Of a stretch of DNA of 64,000 nt, positions 50,248-61,600 are shown piece after piece. The stretch's first letter is position 1. Every line of letters begins with the position of its first letter. The notes below the pieces were generated by a model. The model searched no databases, had not been told where the DNA came from, and was given only the letters and a program-made list of their open reading frames with translations. The translations under genes were made by a program, and so were the position numbers. Location of the stretch: contig JAGGNK010008892.1 of NCBI GenBank assembly GCA_017590115.1, positions 4,347,383 to 4,411,382 on the forward strand. Direction: 5' to 3'. The DNA is from Montifringilla adamsi. Taxonomy: Eukaryota; Chordata; Aves; Passeriformes; Passeridae.

Positions 50248-51427
50248 TATGTTTTTCATTTCAGTTTTGTACATGGTACACCCAGTGCTGATGTGAGCAG
50301 TAAGATGAATGGCTATTTATTTCATCTTACCAGAGGTAATCCATCATGGTGCATGTAGCAATTGGATTTCTGCCCTCCAAAAAGCTTTTATTCCAGATAT
50401 TAGATAAATAAATAGGTGTAAGGACCTCTCTTTCTAAATCTTTATTTTCCTCCTTCTTGTTCTTTTTCTTTGCCTACTATGTAATACATATGTTTGTTTA
50501 TTTTGGTACATATCTATAATTTGGAAGTGGCTTTATTTAGCACTTAGCCCACTACAGACTTAAAGTGATTGATATCAGCATTGTTCTGGAATGCCAAAAA
50601 ATTAAGTCAAGATTTCTTTTTTAATTCCTTGATTAATTGCAAGCAAATGTTCTTATTCCTATGGATCAGCAAAGACATTGCTTCAGGATGAAAACATACA
50701 GCCTTTGCTGGGTCCTATTAGTAACTTCCTGTTGGAATTGATTATTCTCTTTCTTTTATTGAGGTTTCACGAAAATAGATGAAATGACAATTAATACTTC
50801 ATCATCTGAGGTTCTCTCTGTAGTCCTTAATAAGATGTTCACCCACTCCTTATCCCCTCTAGTTCCTTTAAAAAATTCTACTAATATTTCCAGAAATCTT
50901 TGGTTTTTGTTTAAATTGAACATAAAAGCTTTATCTAAGATATTTATTTGATCACCTTTAGTTTAATTTGTTTCTTTTCATTCCAGAGATGTTCCATTGA
51001 ACCCATCTGTCTACTGTGTATGCTACTGTGCAAGATCAAACCATTTTCTAGTCTTTCCTATGTGATTGGTTAGTTAGGTGGGTTTGTATTTTACAGTAAA
51101 TTCCAAAGCCTAACTCTTCAGTTTCATTTTCAATGCTAAGGAAAAACTCCTGAGGGTTGCTTTTTCAAAATTAAAGGACAGTTCAGGGAGCAAACAAAAA
51201 GAACACCATTATTTTGCTTCAATTTATTATGGTGTATCTCCTGGTACAAATCATTAAGAAGACTTGAGGTGGGTTAAGGCATTGGGGCCCGAACTCTTTT
51301 TGTTTAGAAAAGCTGTGAAAGGGGGCACTATTACATTTAAAGAGTCTAAGTATGTTTTTAGTGTCTACTGAAGCCTCAGATTTTTACTGTACACGTTAGG
51401 GACTACTGCAATTAAGCTGCTCTTTCC

Positions 51428-51450
51428 AAAAAAAAAAAAAAAAAAAAAAA
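51428..51450. repeat. (A)23 homopolymer
   Basis: 23 consecutive A between CTTTCC and GGCATC. Confidence 0.95.
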
Positions 51451-51872
51451 GGCATCAATTTCCTGTGTGTTCTCTTGGATTTTCCTAGGAGATGCTCTCA
51501 CCCAAACACTCTGTAGAATCAGACAGCTTACAATTAAAGTGGTAAGTCACAGTAAGAACTATAAACATCACAAGATGAGGTGCTTACCACAGGCCAAGAA
51601 TGGTGGGGGAGGAGGAGAAGAAAAGCTCACCTGACATACAGGAAGGGAGGAAAATGCAGAAAATACCACCACACACCAGGAACTAAATGCTTTCCTGCTT
51701 TGCAGAGAACCTGCCCAGAGCTTAAGATTGTTTGGGCTTTTTGCAGCATTGCTGCCTTCCTTCCTTTCCAGTTAATTATTCATACACTTGCTACTAGCAG
51801 GCAAGTTTTGTTTTCCTTTAGGTGTAATTAGAGCAATCAGAGAGCTTGTAATATTGTAATAAAAATGCACTT

Positions 51873-51930
51873 TTGTTCTTTCTTTTGCCTCTCTCCTTCC
51901 TTTTTCTCTGTCTCTCTTCCTCCCTTTTTT
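51873..51930. repeat. Pyrimidine-rich low-complexity stretch
   Basis: About 58 bases that are almost entirely C and T (CTTTC, CTCTC, CCTTCC units). Confidence 0.8.
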
Positions 51931-53955
51931 GCTGATGTCTGTCTGCTAACCACTGTCTGTTCATCAATCCTTCAGTCATTCCAAATTTTTTCCTATTTTT
52001 TAAAGCAGTTTCTCTCGTTTTTTCTCTGTGTGTAAGTGCAGTTGCCAGTTTAAGAACCCAGATAAACTTCTGGACTTCAAATTTTATGAATTCTTGCAGA
52101 GAAAATGGCCTTGCTGTAATAGGAACTGTGCTAATTCTGAAATGAGCAGAATTAAATTGCATCCTCGAGGGCAATCACTTGTATACAATGTGTAGCAGAG
52201 GAAGAGGTGACAGCACAGGTGAACCTTTACGTGCCTTGTCTTTGCATATTTTGGTACATGGTGAGAAAAGATTTCCTTCATGCTCAGTCAGCCAAATGTT
52301 TTATTAAGGTTCAGAGTTTTCTTTATTGTAGGGTATCTTATCCTCTGGTGTGGATTCTGGATCAAGACAGGAATAGAACAGGGCAGTTTATAATAAATAT
52401 AAAGGGCAGTTTATCTCTTTTGATAAACTGCTCTTGTTTGCTTTGAGTTAGTTATGCAACAGACTTGCTACATCAAGTTGTTTCTTAATTTGTTATAAGC
52501 CTAGTGCTTAAATTTATATTTTTTTTTCCTGCAAGTATGTATACACGTACATACATTTACACATTTCTGGGGGGACAGCTGAAGCTCCCTTAGTGCAATT
52601 ATTTTCTTGCATGTGTCAGAGCCATTCAAAGATTTTGCACAATTTATTCAGTACATTACAGTATCTCTTTTGTGGTCTGTTTGAAATGACCTGTGCACTG
52701 GAGTGTAAAAAGTGACTCATCAAGGAATAAGATCCTCTGTAACCAGCAGTGACAACAAGTAGTCCATAAGCACTTAAGATCATTTTGGCTAAACACTCTC
52801 TGCATCTTTTTAAGGCAGCTGCTGACAGGCTTCTCTTTAGCGTTACTCAATGCTATTGATATTATTTGTGTGATATTGCTGATTAACTTGCAAAGAGATG
52901 GTATTCCTCAGTACTCTTAACTGGTTAAGGTGAGAGTTTGTGTGGGTAAGGGTCTCTGAGAGAATGTGAACCATAAGAGGGCATAAATTTGGTAATGGCT
53001 TTTCACATGGAAAAACCTTGTTGACAAGGGGGAAGGGAGAGTTGACCTCTGCAGTCTCATCCTTTCACTTAGCTTTCTCCATTCCTCAGCTGGTTGGAAT
53101 GATCAGCGCCAGTGTCAGCACTGAGTGGCAGTAGCAGCCTTTGCCTGTAGCCTGTGCAACTCTAACAGTAGAGAAAGGTCTGCATTACCGGCAGCGTGAG
53201 CTCCAGAAGCCTCAACCAGGTTAACAGTTGGAGAAAACAAGGAAGTGCCAAATGTGGCAGTTCTGACTTGTACAGGCAGAGCTGTTTAAAGGGCCCACAG
53301 TGAGGAACCAGCTTCAATGGATTTTTCTTCAATAGCAGTGTGAGCCAATCCCCCATGTATGAAATCCTCTTTTGATCAACAATGGCATTTAAAAAAAATG
53401 TTTTCTTCTCGTATTTTGTTGTTTTTCTTGGTATCTTATACTGCACACTGTACTGAATGCCAGAGTTTCTGCTGCTCTTCTCTATTTGTGCAGACACTGT
53501 TATATCATCCTGGAGGGGAGAGGCATTATTACTCCGATTTTTCACATATGAGAAATGACAGGGCTTGTCATGTCCAGAGAGCAGAAGCAGGCAAGGGTCT
53601 GCTGGTGAACATTAGCTCATTTCTTTTCTTGACAGCCTACCAGTGCTGCCAGGAGCTAGCAAAGGTAAATGGATATGACAGTAATACCTCTTTCTAGTGG
53701 CACAGCTAGATCATGCAGTCAAAGATCCCCTCTGTGCAGGGTTGGGCAGGGTCAGCTCTTTGGTTTGAGAGCTCTGAAGAATACTGAGTATGCTTTGTGG
53801 AGAGAAATCAGCATTTTGGTAGTGGCTGTGATCCTGTCTACATTTTGTGATATTTTTGAGGTGGAGAGTATAGTGAAGGTGAGTCTCCTCAGAGTTGAAG
53901 GGAAGGGTGCCTGCTGTCAGGCGTAGGCTTCATTGAATCCTGTGCACCTGTAGAT

Positions 53956-54248
53956 AATCATAGAATCATTAAGGCTGGAAAAGACCTCTAAGATTAGTTA
54001 GTTCAACCTTTGATCAAACACTACCATGTCAACTAAACCGTAGTGCTAAGCACCAAATCCAATGGATTCTTGAACACTTCCAGGGATGATGTCTCCACTA
54101 TCTCTCTTGGCAGCCCATTCCAAAATCTGTACACCCTTTCTGTGAAGAAATTCCTCCAAATTTCCAACCCGAACATGGTGCAACTTGAGGCCATTTCCTA
54201 CTGTCCTTTTGCTAGTTGCTTGGGAGGAGAGGCCAACCCCCATCCATA
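53956..54248 (-). mobile_element. CR1 LINE 3' end, minus strand
   Basis: On the minus strand it reads GGAAATGGCCTCAAGTTGCA, then GAATTTCTTCACAGAAAGGG, then GGAATGGGCTGCCAAGAGAG, then CCCTGGAAGTGTTCAAGAA, and ends AGAGGTCTTTTCCAGCCTTA, ATGATTCTATGAT. This is the complete CR1 3' untranslated tail, about 290 bases, with the 3' terminus at the left edge. It is clearly CR1 though diverged. Its 5' end faces a second CR1 segment in opposite orientation. Confidence 0.92.
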
Positions 54249-54439
54249 AAGTTCTGATATGCTTTTCCTTAGAATGGAGCTGTTTATTCTTCTTGGTGAT
54301 TTTTTTTAGGCCAGTAGCATTAGCATCAGTATCCTGGCTAAGCAGCAAAATCTCTGTTTGTTTAACAGTCCCTTTACAGCTGCTTTGCAGTCTTTCACTT
54401 CCAGCCCTAGCTATGATTTAGCCTGCATTGTCACATTCC
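54249..54439. other. Unassigned spacer between two CR1 segments
   Basis: About 190 bases between the inverted CR1 pieces. I could not match it to CR1 on either strand. It may be older intron, a decayed CR1 part or filler from the insertion. Confidence 0.5.
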
Positions 54440-55105
54440 GTTTTTGGAATGGCCTTCTATGACCAGGGTTAGAGTGTTGGTGGATACACTACATTACACT
54501 AATGTAATCTACATGGACTAGTGCAAAGCACTTGACACTGTTCCAAGTGACACCTCTAAACTGGAGAGACATGGATGTGGTGGGTGGAACACTTGGTGGA
54601 TAAGGAATTGCCTGAATGGTAGCACTCCAAGACTTGTGCTCAATGGCTCCAAGTCCAAGTGGAGACCAATGATGAGTGATGCTGCACAGGGTTCATTTTT
54701 GGGACTGGGCCTTGACCTTTTAAGCATCTTTGTTGCTGCCATGGCCAACAGGATTGACTGCCCCTTCAGCCAGTTTTTTGACAACTCCAAGTTAAGCAGT
54801 GCAGTTGACGTGTAGGAGGGAAAGGATGCCATCCAGAGGCGCTTTAACAGTGTGGAAAGGTGGGCCTGTGCAAACCTTATGGTATCCAGCAAGACCAAGT
54901 GCAAGGTCTGTGCCTGGGTTGGGGCAATCCCAAACAGAAATACAGACTGGGTGAAAAGTGGACTGACTGAGTACAGCCCTGAGGAGAAGGATTTTGGTAT
55001 GCTGGTGTGTAAGAAACTCAACATGACCAGCAATGCATGCTCAAAGGCCAGACAGCCAACTGTGTTCTGGGCTGCATCAAAAAGTGTGGCCAGCAGGTCA
55101 TCTTT
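54440..55105 (+). mobile_element. CR1 LINE reverse-transcriptase region, decayed
   Basis: Sense CR1 in the + direction: GGCCTTCTATGACCAGGGT, then CACTTGACACTGTTCC, then GAGAGACATGGATGTG, then GATGCCATCCAGAGGCGCTT, then GGCCTGTGCAAACCTTATGG, then GCATCAAAAAGTGTGGCCAGC. These follow the order of the RT palm domain through to the start of the region after it. The FADD motif codons (54774-54785) now read Phe-Phe-Asp-Asn, losing a catalytic Asp, and TAG at 54813-54815 interrupts the frame, so the copy is inactive. The long minus-strand open frame here is antisense and not a gene. Confidence 0.88.
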
Positions 55106-55610
55106 TAAAAGGTGTTTCTCTAAAAGCCAATGATGTTTAGCTGTGACAGCACCTGTCTCAGCAAGTTTCTCAGGATTTGTCTTCTGCTGCACTGGAACTA
55201 AAAGTCTGGGCGGGCCTACATGATGGTGTCAACTGACAAGGCTTTACTGAGCCATAGCAAGCACCTCGTATCCATCGTCCACCCCACAGCAGCATTAGTG
55301 TGACATTTCTGATATCATTCTCTTTAGTAAGACTTCCTTTGGTATGTGGCTGACTTTTGATAAAAAAATGCTGTTTTACTTAGGCAACCTGTTAAGGAGG
55401 GGTCTGATTTTTGTCTGTTTTAGAGAATTCCTTATCATGATCTGACAATCACACCAAGTCAGTGCTGGGAAAGGTGACTGCTCCACATGCTCTTTGAGAA
55501 ACACTTTCCTCTTTAATCAGTGCTGTGGCAAGCTGAAAACACGTAACTTCTAGTGATGGTTCTGGTTTCTTTTCTTGTTGATCTCCTTCACTCTGGACTG
55601 AATCATGGTC

Positions 55611-55644
<34 letters not shown>

Positions 55645-58600
55645 TTAGGAAGGGGATAAAGTGAATTATTCTTCTAGGTTTTGAGTCCTGGGTAACCCAG
55701 ATGGTGCAAAAAAGAGAGTAGGAGGAAAACCCTCCATCAAATGATGTTGACTGTTGTCACCTTTTTTAAACTTAGGTATTGCTTTATGTTTTGTGGGGAG
55801 GTGGGCAGATTTTCATATTTGGTAAGCCACTATCTGACCAAATTACAGCCCAAGTAATGTATATTTAATTAGATCTGTACTCTATGAAATACATTGCTGC
55901 TTGGGTGGATTAAGGTTGGGTAGCCCATAAATTGGTAATTTGGTTGTCAGCTTCCACAGTGCCCTGGATAGTAACAAAACACATGAATTCCTGTGGATTC
56001 CTGTATAAAAAATTAATGTTTGGATTGGATCGTGGAGGGTTTAGGTCTTTTATCCTTTTTCTATTTCTTCAATATAAAAAAAAAGAAGGTGGAATTAAAT
56101 TAAAAATTTAGGAATAGTTTAATATTGCAATGTCAGCTAACTTCACCCCTCAAAGTTACCAGCCCTCATCTTTGCCACTGACATGAGTTGAAGAAGCATC
56201 TTCAGGAATGTGATATTGCCAAGAATTAAAACAAGTGATATCCACTCTGTCAAATTTTTAATGAGTTATAGGTATAGAACGTGAACTAATTTAATGTCAT
56301 ATTGCATTTTCCTTTGAGTTTTCTTACTATTAGTGAAATAGGCACTGGGAATCCAGGGTAGTGTTTTTGCTGCATCCTTAGGATTTACCTGCAGGCAAGC
56401 TGTGGCAGGTAGTCAAGTGCCCATTTGGGTTCACTCAAGTGGGCAACTGATACTTTGACTAGATTTCCAAGGGTTACTGGTATCTTACAGCTTTGAGGTG
56501 AGGGGAGAATGGCATAGGCTCAGAGTTTGCTGTTCTGCAATGTGTCCAAAACTAAGGCAAGATGATCATACTCCAAGGATGAGGGGCAAGGAGCATCCAG
56601 TAGGTCCTGCTCAGTAAATTCATGTCAAAACCTCAGGGCAGTATTTTCTCTCTCCAGGTGCTGTGCTATTTCTGGGTCTGTCCTGGTAATGTCCACTGAA
56701 CAAACACTGACTGTATTTCATGCTATATTATTGTTTACTGTAGCTGATCTTAATTTATATTATTATATAACATAGCAATGAGGCAGCCCAGTCACTGCAG
56801 ATCAAAGGAATTAGTGCAGCTGTCATGTGAATAAGCTCACATTGTGCCTCACAACACCACCCCGGGCTGGCTGGAATCGTGCAGACTCAACCCTGTCTCC
56901 CTCTCATCAGTGTGGATACAGCCAAGGATATGTAAATGTGTGTGTGTACGTATGGATCCTGTAGGTACTTGCACATGCTTAGGCAATGCTGCCTTGCAGC
57001 ATGGGTTATTATCTGGGTTTGACAGCAGCCTTTGAATGCAGGCATCAGTTTCCCATCCATATGTTCCCTGAGTCTGTCAGCAGTCTTTGGGACGACTGGC
57101 AGGGTGTCAGCTAAGCTCTCCTCTCCTGGAGGAGTATTACAGTAGCAAAGCTGATGAGAACTGTGAGGTCTTTGAGGGAGGACACTGCATGAGGTCTGCG
57201 CGGTATGCATCATCCCCTACTTGACGAGTTTTTCACAGCAGGGACTTTTTTATTGCTTCTATTCTTGTCAATATCTGTCAAGGTACCCAACATTATTTTC
57301 TCTTTTCAATTATGTTTTCTTTCTTTTTGTTTTGCTTTCTTTCCCTTCATAGCATAGTCCCCAGCTGCCATCCATTGGGTTCTCATCTTTGCTGATGTCT
57401 GGAGAGCCCAAGAGTTGGAGCAATGCAGTAGGTAGCAGTCTGTTTCCCATCAGCTCTAATCTAGGACACAGCACTAAGCCAAGGGTACCAGGGACTCGTG
57501 GTGCAATTCTTTACCAAGCATGAAACTAAGAGTCTCATCTCCAGGGAGGGATGAAATTCTTGGAGATTTCTTGGCCAGAGCAATCTTTTACCCTTTCAAA
57601 CCATGGGTTATATAATAAGATTTTACTTTCCTGAGTTTCTATTTTAAAATTTGAATATAGAATCCTTTCCTTGCTCTCTCTTTCACAAATGAATGTGCTG
57701 TTAAATACTCCAAATTCATCTCAGTAATAGCATTTCAGGGAGAGGAGAGAGAAATGTTCCTAAACATGCATTTTAAAAAATTGTTTGGTATTGATGAATC
57801 ACAGTTTTTTTTGGTTTTTTTTTTTTTTTTACTACTTTATTTTTAAAAAGCACTTATCTTCATATGCACTTGTAGGCTAGGAGGAGATGGTATACGGATG
57901 GAGGTCGTGGCCTGATAGACAATGGTCTTTGCTGGGTTCAGGTACCAGGTTACTTACTTGGACCTGATATATAATTGTCTGAGGCATTTGATATAGCTCA
58001 TATGGCTGCCCCTATTCAAGGAAAGGCTTGGCACTCAATTCCCCTTAAGAGAGAGGTGAGGCATCTCTCTGAGATGCTTCTGAAAGTGTCCTGAGTGGTC
58101 AATGTTTGTTAGTCTATAGCAACGAGTTCCAGTAGGTCACAACAGAATAGCACCTGTGTTGGGGATTCAGGATTTGAGGAGTGAGCAAAAGCAGGACACA
58201 GGGCAGCATTGGTAGCTATCTGCCCCTGCTGTGAAAGCCAGCTTGAAGAGCTGTGGTCTGTGTTTGCACTGATGAATGTTGTGCTCTGCAGCTTGTGAGC
58301 TGTATTGAATCCCCCACCATGCTGCCTTGCTATTGCTGCTGGCATAGCTTGTTGTGTTTATGAATGTGACAGTCAAACACATCAGAGGCACAACTTGCCC
58401 ACTGATCTGTGAGACCACCCGCCTTGTTCAGTGGGAACCCAGCTGACAGCAGCAGAGAACACAAGATTACTAGGAGGGCTTGATTGGAGGATTTATCTCT
58501 GTAAAGCTCCTTGGGACATGCCAGCCTATGAGGTTTGGTTGTCCATTCATGAAGTTCATTTAAACCTTGAGGGGGAAGGTTATTTTCCTAGTCTCAAGAG

Positions 58601-61600
58601 AAAAGTGTTGGAGACTATTTTCCACTTCTAATCAATCTATTTATTATGTAGCATGACATTTCACCATGATATAAAGTGGACAAAGAGGGAAAGACATGAA
58701 GAAGACTTCAAATGCAGAGCCCAGTAGTTTTAGAAGGGAGTCAGAAATACTGGTCTTTGCCATGATTACTGTGCCAACAAAGAGAATTGTGTTTAAATTA
58801 GGGTTTGTATTGGCATAGTTATTTTGATAAATATCGCACCCAAATGAACATAGTTAAATAAAAATGATGAGCTGTCTTAGCCCCTTTGTGGTGGGAATGA
58901 AGATGATGTTCTGTGGGAGTTTTTGGGTTGTTTTCCCTCCTAAGAACATTAATATCCTTTTCTGTCCTCCACGTTGTTCCAGGACATAATGTTTTTATTT
59001 CTGTTCAATTGTAGGAAGCAATGATTATTTCATTCATCTTGTGGTTTTCCTTGCATGAGGAGCACTTTACCTTCCTGCTCAGGATCTCCTTCTTTCTTGT
59101 GCTGTGTGAGGTTATAGAACAGGGGATTCAGCTGTCTACTGCAGTTGTTTCTGCTGGAATTCATATTTGTTTCAGTAATATATGGCAGATTATTATCTCA
59201 GTGAGGACAGGGCTGGTAGCTGCATTACACTGACTTGTAGCATTGCTGTGGCTTTTCTGAAGATAATTTCTTGGAGCAGCAGTTGCAAACTGTGCTTTCT
59301 TCATTTTCAGCTTTAGACTGAAAAACCCCTAATCAAAAGACAAGGTGACATTTTCAGGTCTCCTGCAATGTAGTTAACTTCCCCCTTAGCCCCTGTCTCT
59401 GGTTGTTGCCCTTTTCACAGCAGTGTAGGATCATTTCCTGTGCCCAGGCATTTTTGGAGGACAACAAATCTCCTGAGTGCTAGATTCCTAAAATAAGAAA
59501 CAGCCCTGCACTTCTCCTTTTCTGTTTGAATCTCATTTGCTACACTTGATAGTGTGTGTTTTAGTACTTTAATTTTTCTTGCTGTAGCACTTAAGCATAA
59601 TTTGCTGTCAAACACATGCTCTCTGATTGAAGTCCAACCAGATTTACTTGCAAATGTGTCTGGGTCAATAGCTTTTGTTTCAATTAGATTTACTAAGGAC
59701 CGTTTTGGTGCTCTGCCATGTTACTCAAAAGGGAGGTTGTGGGGAGGGCCTTGGCCCTGCCAGGCACTTTAATTAATTAACTAATGGGTTAAAAAAGAAA
59801 ATAGGAAAGCAAAAAACAATGGAACAAAGAATAGAAAAAGGAATTGGGGAATCTGATTTTATTTGCCTATGGGCAAACAGGGCTGTAGCAGTTTTTGCTA
59901 AGGATTAATCAGTAGCCAGGGCTCAGTCTGATGGGTGCAGTAAAATGCAGTGCTTTGAGAAGTAAAAATTAGTAGAAACAGGCATCTTTGGATGCAGATC
60001 GGGGTGTGGCCACAGTTAGCTAAATAAGTGAAAACCATTTGTAGCAGGGTTGAGCCAAACTCCAGAGTAGGCTGAGAAGAATTAGATATTATCAAGTATT
60101 ATTTATTTGTCCATATTTTCTCCTGAAAATACAGGGGCAGGGTTTTCACATGAGGAATTTGAATTTATGCACTGAGGTAAGAAGCTTGATTCATTTGTCT
60201 TCATACCCCTGCAGTTACAATGAGATATTTGACTTCCCATTGATGCTGAAGACATTTGTGTGCCCAATGACTTTTCATATACCCATAATTATCTTTCTAG
60301 ATAAATAAAACTAAATCATTAGATTTGTCCCAAAATGCTTGAATATCTTTTTATGGTATTTCATAGAATCTGTTGGGAAACTGGATTCAATACTGTGGTA
60401 GTGTCCTAAACCCATGCTTTCTTTGCAAGGTTATCTTTCCAGCCTTCATGGTCATTTGATGGTCTGAGTGCAAGGCTCCTTGGCATCAAGCTGGATTTTG
60501 TATTTTCCCCACACTTAACCTGTTAAAGGAAAATTTCAGTAGAGTCAATTATTAGTAATTTTAAACAGTTCTTTGGTTGCTTCACATGGCTAGTGTCTGA
60601 GAACCAGCAAAAGCTTGCAGTGTCTGTGTGGGGGTCAAAGGAGGGATCACAGTGAAGCTGGACTGGCAAGAGTTCCAGCAGTGAGGCAAGCCACATCCCA
60701 GCTGGCGACTGTCACTGGAGTTGACCCATGGGACAGGAGAAGCTTTTTTGTTTTTTAAAGCTGCTTCCGTGGTGATCTCTACAGTTATCCTGAACTCTCT
60801 TTTAAAATTTGGTTTGTTTCAACCAGCTATGTTAATAATTTCTCTAAGTTTTGTGTCTTGAACTTTGGTGCCTCTAATCTCTTTGAGCTGAACTTTGTAC
60901 TACTTGGATACCTCAGAGTCATTGGAAACACTGTGGAAGAAGATCCTCTTCATCAAAATATATAAATATTTGGAAGAGTAATAGCATTGAGAAATTTCTA
61001 GTCATAATAAATCTTGGCATGTTCCTTCAAACAATACAAATACAAACAAGTATCAGAGGAAAGACTGAATGGTTTGAAATGCCTGATAATCAAAAGTAAT
61101 TCCATACACTTTCCATTTTTAAGAAGCTGCTTTAATGTTCTTAAGTTAACTTTGCATTTTACTAGTTTCTCAGTTATGATCAACTTGACATCTTCTTCAG
61201 TGATTTTGTGAAGCTGCTTGGCATACAAATATCTTTCTACAGATGGACAGTGATATATAAGTGTATGCTATTACTATTTCTCATATTTCTTTTTGTTATT
61301 AAAAGGAATAAAATTCACATGTGAAAACAAGCATAGATGACACAAACCCGGTCCCAAGCTAGCTATTTGGGTGATGCTTTTATCCTTCTCAAAAAGATTT
61401 GATTTAGAACCTTTGGAAAGCAAGGGACGTAGTGGGCCCTCCAGTGCATTTATCATGATTGCACCATTAGTGGCAGCTATGTTCCTAAAACAGTAATGTT
61501 GTGGATGGTGACATAAGAGACAGTGTGGTGGGGATGGCTACATTAGATTTTTGAGTGTCTGTTCAGAAGATTTGATCTGGCATCGTAGAACAAAAATGGA

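Larger units (their letters stand above)
46906..53955 (+). other. NRXN3 intron, no recognised gene
   Basis: Mostly unique AT-rich sequence with (A)32 at 49221-49252, (A)23 at 51428-51450, a pyrimidine-rich stretch at 51873-51930 and an imperfect tandem duplication at 50153-50247. Open frames have no domain. Confidence 0.55.

Noticed and set aside
53515..53570. MIR-like TTATTACTCCGATTTTTCACATATGAGAAATG
   Set aside because: It recalls the MIR phrase 'ttattactcccattttacagatgagaaa', but the match is short and isolated with no supporting flanks.
54518..55192. Long minus-strand open frame of 224 codons
   Set aside because: It lies almost wholly antisense to a decayed CR1 reverse-transcriptase segment and shows no domain of its own.
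60361..60385. TCATAGAATC as a CR1 terminus
   Set aside because: The following bases do not match CR1, so the decamer is probably coincidental.
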